A DNA stretch of 10,847 nucleotides from Planctomycetota bacterium (GTDB lineage Bacteria > Planctomycetota > Phycisphaerae > WQYP01): positions 1 to 10,847 of the forward strand of contig JAKBAC010000117.1 in the NCBI GenBank assembly GCA_021809365.1. The letters run 5' to 3'. The notes below the pieces were generated by a model. It was given only the letters and a program-made list of their open reading frames with translations. It was not told the DNA's origin and searched no databases. Positions 6,171-10,847 of this stretch are shown here, piece by piece (position 1 is the first letter of the stretch; each line of letters begins with the position of its first letter). The position numbers were made by a program, and so were the translations under genes.

Positions 6171-7181
6171 GTGAATCTTGATGAATTACTGGCCGCCGCT
6201 CGAATGGAGCTGTCCACCCTTAACACAAACGAGCAGTTGGAAGCGTTCCGGATTAAATATCTGGGTAGTAAGGGTCTGCTGAAAACCGCCGGCGATCAAC
6301 TGAAAACACTCCCCGGTGATCAGAAGCGCGCATACGGTGCGAAACTCAATACGGTCAAGCAGGCGATTCAGCTCGGCTATGATGAAACAAAGGCAAATCT
6401 GAGCCGAAATACGGACGCGGATGAATTGACTGTGGACATCACCGAGCCGGGGCGGCTTGCGTATGACGATTATCATCCCGGTTCGTTGCATATTATTCAT
6501 CAGACCATTGACGCATTGACTGATTTATTCGGACGCATGGGCTTTTCAATCGCCGAAGGCCCGGAACTGGAAGATGAGTTTCATAACTTTGAAGCGCTTA
6601 ATGTCCCGAGGCATCATCCCGCGCGCGATCCTCTGGACAATTTTTATTTGCGGCGGCCATCCGGTGCCGCTCCGTTTATGCTTCGCTCACAGACCAGTTC
6701 CGTGCAGATACGGGTATTGGAAACGCGGAAGCCTCCGGTGCGGATCGTAGCGCCGGGACGGGTGTATCGTCCGGATACGGTGGATGCGACACATGCGTTC
6801 ATGTTTCATCAGATTGAGGGACTGGTGGTGGATGAACATATCACCATGATTGATCTGAAAACATGTATTGACCAGTTTGCCAAGGCCTTTTTCGGCGCGG
6901 ATGTTGAAACGCGATTTCGGCCAAGTTTCTTCCCGTTCACGGAACCCAGCGCGGAAATTGATGTGCGATTTCATTATGCCGACGGCAGTTCCAAATGGGT
7001 GGAACTGGGCGGCTGCGGCATGGTTGACCCGAACGTGCTCACGGCGGTGCATCTCGATTCGGAAAAATACACCGGATTCGCCTTTGGAATGGGGGTTGAA
7101 CGCATCGCCATGCGGAAACATGGAATTGAAGACATTCGTTTATTATTTGAAAACGATGTGCGGTTTCTCAAGCAGTTTTAG
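6171..7181 (+). CDS. pheS: Phenylalanyl-tRNA synthetase alpha subunit
   Basis: This 336-residue protein (E. coli PheS has 327) is the catalytic alpha chain of the alpha2-beta2 class II synthetase that charges tRNA-Phe. Residues 1 to about 85 form the N-terminal tRNA-binding coiled coil (FRIKYLGSKGLLKTAGDQLK, 26-45). The catalytic core follows: GFSIAEGPELEDEFHNFEAL (124-143), PARDPLDNFYL (150-160), LRSQTSSVQIR (171-181), PGRVYRPDTVDATH (195-208), FHQIEGLVVD (212-221), class II motif 2 region RPSFFPFTEPSAEIDVRF (250-267), and motif 3 GFAFGMGVERIAMRKHGI (302-319). The GFAFG phrase forms the Phe pocket. It ends with the family-typical ENDVRFLKQF. It starts at GTG with a GGGAG site. pheT does not follow; the next gene is on the other strand and overlaps the last 14 bases, so the beta subunit must be encoded elsewhere. 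Confidence 0.97.
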   Translation: MNLDELLAAARMELSTLNTNEQLEAFRIKYLGSKGLLKTAGDQLKTLPGDQKRAYGAKLNTVKQAIQLGYDETKANLSRNTDADELTVDITEPGRLAYDDYHPGSLHIIHQTIDALTDLFGRMGFSIAEGPELEDEFHNFEALNVPRHHPARDPLDNFYLRRPSGAAPFMLRSQTSSVQIRVLETRKPPVRIVAPGRVYRPDTVDATHAFMFHQIEGLVVDEHITMIDLKTCIDQFAKAFFGADVETRFRPSFFPFTEPSAEIDVRFHYADGSSKWVELGGCGMVDPNVLTAVHLDSEKYTGFAFGMGVERIAMRKHGIEDIRLLFENDVRFLKQF

Positions 7182-9936
7182 CTTTCGCATAAACTCCCTT
7201 CCTGGCCAGCCGCCAGGTCAGCAGGGGGCGTATGACACATATCGCCGCGAGATAAATACACGCGATTCCCAAAGCCATAATGATGCCCAGGCTGGCGATG
7301 CCACGATCGCGCGAAAGACCGAGGAATCCGAAACTGCTGCACGTCACAAAGGCGCACATGAGCAGCGCCCGCTCACTGACATCCCAGAACCGCCAGATGC
7401 GCCGCGGATTATGTTCCGCTTCGCGATAGCGGTGCATCATGAATACGCCATATTCATGTCCGGCGCCGATCAGAATGGGCATGGCAAAAAAGTTGGCGAA
7501 GTTCCACTGTAATCCCAGCAATCCCATGATCCCAACCAACATAGGCAGTCCCAATGCCAATACCGACACGGTTATGGCGGTGCGTCCAAGCGATCCCAAA
7601 TCCATATACACCAGAAATAGCACGATGATAAATGCCAGAAGCGTGGTCTGCATGAATGCAGCGCGAATCGATTCGGTGGAATGGTAAAGTTGAATGGCGA
7701 TACCGGTTAAGTCCACACCGGGCGGCACCAGGCCGGGCCGTTGCGTTGTCCCCTGTACCGTGGCGACAAATTGCCGCAATCGGGATTGCTTCCATAGATC
7801 AAAGCGAGGGTAGATGTAAAGGGCATATTCGCCGTTGGCGCTCAAGAAATGGCGGAGTACCTGGTTTGGCAGACGGGCAACGTCAAGCGGTCCGGGCGTG
7901 AGCATTGTGGATAGCTGCCGCAGCGAGTCCTTGAAATTCTGCTGCCAGAGCGAAAGCCGATGGGCAAATTCCTGTTTGTGCATAGTGTCAGCCGACATAA
8001 GAACCGCGGCAATTCGCCGCAAGCTGTCGGCCGCGTCTGTTGCGGAAGCGGCCACAGTTGGCGTGGCGTGGGCGGCTTGGTTTATCCATGTTGTCGCCAG
8101 CATATTGGCTGCAGCGGCCAATGCGGGAATTTCCGGTGGTGTTATGGCCGATGGATCGCTCCATTGAATATGGCGCAGGGCGGCATTGTGCGCGGCAAGA
8201 AAATGTTGTTTGGGATTCGCATCCAGCAGACTGCTGGTGGAAAGTACCGGCGATGTGGGATTAACAGCAGCAGTGTTAAGAGTTTCTCGAATCGGGGCCA
8301 ATGTGGCCAGTGACTTGGAAACCACCACGGCGTACCAGGTGGGCATTTTCTTCACAAGTTTCACGGCAGTCAGACCGCGGGCTTGTAAATCCAGGAGATT
8401 GGGATTAAACCGCAGGCTCAATGCACACGGAATCAGAGCCGCCAGAATAATCAGCCATATTTCAAGGCCGAGAAAGTTTTTGAACCCCGCCGGCGGAGCC
8501 GGGCGGTCATCGGTGTAGCGTTGCGCCGGAGCCACTTTGCCCAGTTTGGGCGGAAACATCACCAGAAGCGCCGGCAGCACGGTATAGCCCGCCAACAGAC
8601 ACAGCAATAATCCGCCACCGGCGATCAAACCCAATTCCGCGTCGCCGCGGAAATGCGTGGTCAGTGCCACCAGAAACGCGCCCGCCGCACCGGCGCAAGC
8701 TGTCGCAATAGGAGGCCCGGCATAGCGAAACACCCTTGCCCATACAGCCTTGTCACGCTCATAGCGTCGTGCTTCCCGGCGGTAGCGGACCAATATCTGG
8801 ATCAGATAATCCATGCCGATACCGATGAGCGCGATGACAAACACGGTGGAAAGTAAATTCAATTCGCCGACAAAGATGGTGGCGAAACCAAAGGTCCACG
8901 CGATGGCAATGGCCAGTGTCATTCCGGCGGCCAAACCCATCCAGATGGAGCGCAGCATGAGTATCAATCCAATGAGCACGACGACCATTGCCACGGCTTC
9001 AGCTTTGTCGCTGTCCGATGTGGAAATGCGCATTTCATCCGCCGCCAGAACTGGCCGACCAGTCATGCCAAAGGTGAATTCTGATGCAAATGGTCGGGCG
9101 GCCCGGACCATGGCGGCCTGAATCTTATCCAACGGCAAGGATACCGCGGCCAAGGAATCGTACGTAAATTTGGGAAAGACCTTAATCAACAACAGATGTT
9201 CCGCCCCATTGCCCGCGCGGATGTAATAATAGCCCGCGGTAGCGGGAGTCGCCGGTCCCCTGGCCAACAGCGATGTTAAATCTGGAACCGCCACCGCCGC
9301 GGCTGCTGGTTGCTGTAGCGCATGAAGCCATGATTGGCAGAGTGTGTTGGTAAATGCGGTAGTCTGTGGTGCCGCTGGTTGCGTGGCCAGCAGTCGCAAA
9401 AATCGTTCCATGCGGGTGGAACCGAAAAGAGCAATCGGCAGAGCGGGCTTTTCTCCCCAGACCGATGCCAGTTGAGCCAGTTTGCCGCTTCCTTCAGCGG
9501 CGACTTTAACAGTGGGCCAATTTGAAAAAAGCAAAGCCTGATCGCCCAGCATTTTCAACGGCACATGGCTATCCACCGATTTTACATACTTGGGGAGTTG
9601 TTGCAGCGATTCCGTTACCGCATTAGCGGCTTTAATCCACTGCGTGGCTGCCGGTGGATGAGCCGGATCACGCGCCTGGATAACCACATAAGCCGCCTCA
9701 TTTTCCGGAAAGTCTTTAACGAATTGCAGATATTGATGAAAAAAAGGAACATGGGCGGAAAACAGTTTATTTTGATCCGTGGAAATTCGCAGGCGGGTAC
9801 AGGCTAAAAATACGCTGATCCCCGCCAACAATAACGCTATTCCCAGCACGAAGCGGGGATACCGCGTAAGCTGCAGCGTATGTTTCAAAACTCTGCGATG
9901 AATTGGACCCATAAAAGACAAGCAATAAAAAAGCAT
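7168..9936 (-). CDS. RND/MMPL-family exporter, HpnN-like
   Basis: This 922-residue inner-membrane protein has the duplicated RND plan. TM1 is at about 29-46. A periplasmic loop runs to about 312. TM2-6 span about 313-460, with FVIALIGIGMDYLIQILVRY (366-385) carrying Asp376. TM7 is at about 489-508, a second periplasmic loop runs to about 762, and TM8-12 span about 763-906. The second half repeats the core motif as ILIGAGHEYGVFMMHRYREA (821-840). MMPL-type RND proteins use proton flow to move lipids or hydrophobic molecules outward. The phrases GLLGLQWNFANFFAMPILIG and IQLYHSTESIRAAF, and the overall length, recall HpnN, the hopanoid transporter. I judge that likely but unproven; another lipid-exporting MMPL is the alternative. 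The start could be ATG 9936 or ATG 9912, and neither has a good ribosome site. It lies 49 bases downstream of the aminotransferase, on the same strand. Confidence 0.85.
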   Translation of the reverse strand: MLFYCLSFMGPIHRRVLKHTLQLTRYPRFVLGIALLLAGISVFLACTRLRISTDQNKLFSAHVPFFHQYLQFVKDFPENEAAYVVIQARDPAHPPAATQWIKAANAVTESLQQLPKYVKSVDSHVPLKMLGDQALLFSNWPTVKVAAEGSGKLAQLASVWGEKPALPIALFGSTRMERFLRLLATQPAAPQTTAFTNTLCQSWLHALQQPAAAAVAVPDLTSLLARGPATPATAGYYYIRAGNGAEHLLLIKVFPKFTYDSLAAVSLPLDKIQAAMVRAARPFASEFTFGMTGRPVLAADEMRISTSDSDKAEAVAMVVVLIGLILMLRSIWMGLAAGMTLAIAIAWTFGFATIFVGELNLLSTVFVIALIGIGMDYLIQILVRYRREARRYERDKAVWARVFRYAGPPIATACAGAAGAFLVALTTHFRGDAELGLIAGGGLLLCLLAGYTVLPALLVMFPPKLGKVAPAQRYTDDRPAPPAGFKNFLGLEIWLIILAALIPCALSLRFNPNLLDLQARGLTAVKLVKKMPTWYAVVVSKSLATLAPIRETLNTAAVNPTSPVLSTSSLLDANPKQHFLAAHNAALRHIQWSDPSAITPPEIPALAAAANMLATTWINQAAHATPTVAASATDAADSLRRIAAVLMSADTMHKQEFAHRLSLWQQNFKDSLRQLSTMLTPGPLDVARLPNQVLRHFLSANGEYALYIYPRFDLWKQSRLRQFVATVQGTTQRPGLVPPGVDLTGIAIQLYHSTESIRAAFMQTTLLAFIIVLFLVYMDLGSLGRTAITVSVLALGLPMLVGIMGLLGLQWNFANFFAMPILIGAGHEYGVFMMHRYREAEHNPRRIWRFWDVSERALLMCAFVTCSSFGFLGLSRDRGIASLGIIMALGIACIYLAAICVIRPLLTWRLARKGVYAKAKTA

Positions 9937-9985
9937 TCACACCGGATGCGTCGCGGCAAGACACTCCGGCGAAGCATGGCCATGA

Positions 9986-10847
9986 TTACGCTTTGATAAC
10001 ATTTTTAGCCAGACCCAGTACGGTATCCCACGCGGCTCCCGGGAATTTCTGGGTGTCGGCCAACACATCCCGCATGGCTCCGAGGAACCAATCCATATCC
10101 TGCCTGGTCGCAACCAGCGGTGGCAGAAATTTAATCACTTCGGTGTGATAACCCGCCACCTGGGTGAGGATATGGTGTTTCTTGAGCAGCGGAATAACAA
10201 TCATCTGTCCAAACACGCCGAAGTTGAGCTTATGGAGCATGTCCCACGCCAGGCGAAGTTTCAGCGACGTTTCCGGGCGGGCAAAGTCAATGCCGAACAT
10301 CAGCCCCTTGCCGCGTACTTCCGTTACGAACGGGCAGGTCTTGCCGATTTCCGCCAGAGCGGCCATGGTATAGCGTCCGAGTTCATCGGCATTTTCAACC
10401 AGCTTGTCCTCTTCAATAACCTGTATGCTGGCCAACGCTGCCGCCATGGCCAGATCATTTTGGCCGAAGGTATTGGAATGCACCACACACCGTTCCATGG
10501 AATTAAATACCGCATCCATAATGCGCGGGCGTGTGACCACGGCTCCCACCGGCACAAATCCGCCGGAGAGACCTTTGGCCACGCAGATAATGTCCGGCTC
10601 CACCTCCGGCCAATGCTGAAAGCAAAACCATTTTCCAGTGCGGCCCATACCGGATTGCACTTCATCGACCACCAGTAACGTGCCGGCATTGCGGCAAAGG
10701 CGTTGCGCCTCGGCCAGATAGCCGTCTTCCACGACCTCGCAACTCTTGCCCTGAATTGGCTCAAGAATAAATGCCGCCGCATCTTTATTGGCCAACGCCT
10801 TTTCAAGTGAAACCAGATCATTAAATGGAACCGATTCCGTATGCGGC
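9986..10847 (-). CDS. Class III PLP-dependent aminotransferase, HpnO-like (5' end outside window)
   Basis: This is the C-terminal 286 residues; the frame stays open to the right edge, so the start and N-terminal part are missing (a TTG at 10793-10795 is internal). Counting from the first full codon at the edge, ESVPFNDL (4-11), AAFILEPIQG (24-33), LVVDEVQSGMGRTG (58-71, cofactor-contacting Asp61) and CVAKGLSGGFVPVGA (88-102, PLP Schiff-base Lys91) are the standard class III phrases. EVRGKGLMFGIDF follows in the small domain. The protein transfers amino groups using PLP in the cytoplasm; substrate is not decided by sequence. The C-terminus, VIKFLPPLV followed by a tail containing FPGAAW, resembles HpnO, which aminates the hopanoid side chain, more than acetylornithine aminotransferases, which usually end sooner. 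Its operon partner downstream is the HpnN-like RND protein. Family is certain; the HpnO reading is moderate. Confidence 0.9.
   Translation of the reverse strand, partial: PHTESVPFNDLVSLEKALANKDAAAFILEPIQGKSCEVVEDGYLAEAQRLCRNAGTLLVVDEVQSGMGRTGKWFCFQHWPEVEPDIICVAKGLSGGFVPVGAVVTRPRIMDAVFNSMERCVVHSNTFGQNDLAMAAALASIQVIEEDKLVENADELGRYTMAALAEIGKTCPFVTEVRGKGLMFGIDFARPETSLKLRLAWDMLHKLNFGVFGQMIVIPLLKKHHILTQVAGYHTEVIKFLPPLVATRQDMDWFLGAMRDVLADTQKFPGAAWDTVLGLAKNVIKA

Noticed and set aside
6868..7512. A 214-codon plus-strand frame running from pheS into the region of the RND gene.
   Set aside because: It overlaps two well-supported genes in other frames and has no homology I recognise.
9942..9969. CCGGA/TCCGG inverted repeat in the 49-base gap between the aminotransferase and the RND gene, as an attenuator.
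   Set aside because: The stem is only 5 pairs with an 18-base loop and no T-run, so it is likely chance.

Overview
The window is ordinary bacterial chromosome, moderately GC-rich and densely coded, with seven recognisable genes complete or nearly so and two cut by the window edges. An autotransporter barrel and RND/MMPL exporter point to a Gram-negative-type envelope. The gene mix (an NhaD/ArsB-type antiporter, a split rpmI-rplT-pheS block and a hopanoid-like transporter/aminotransferase pair) would fit a planctomycete-like or other non-proteobacterial diderm. That assignment is a guess; no rRNA is present to fix it.

Layout. Positions 2-1942 (+) hold the 3' part of a type V autotransporter: the end of the beta-helical passenger, a Gln-rich helical linker and a C-terminal barrel. 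A 317-base gap follows (1943-2259) with a 14-base imperfect direct repeat and a GC hairpin but no convincing gene. At 2260-5262 (+) lie a multi-spanning ion antiporter of the NhaD/ArsB superfamily and, 24 bases later, pabB (folate/pABA branch), probably co-transcribed. A promoter-like sequence at 5298-5326 then precedes a translation block, rpmI (L35), rplT (L20) and pheS (Phe-tRNA synthetase alpha), ending at 7181. infC, which usually precedes rpmI, and pheT, which usually follows pheS, are both absent from the window.

The last third is on the minus strand and reads right to left: a class III PLP aminotransferase (cut by the right edge, ends 9986), then a 922-residue MMPL/RND transporter (9936-7168). 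The 3' end of the transporter overlaps the 3' end of pheS by 14 bases tail to tail. The RND protein resembles the HpnN group and the aminotransferase resembles the HpnO group, so this pair may act in hopanoid export and side-chain amination. This rests on remembered family patterns, not on a search.

I found no CRISPR array, tRNA, rRNA, insertion sequence, phage gene or clearly novel system. The best leads are the HpnO/HpnN-like pair, the split of the usual infC-rpmI-rplT-pheS-pheT cluster, and the repeat-bearing gap at 1943-2259.
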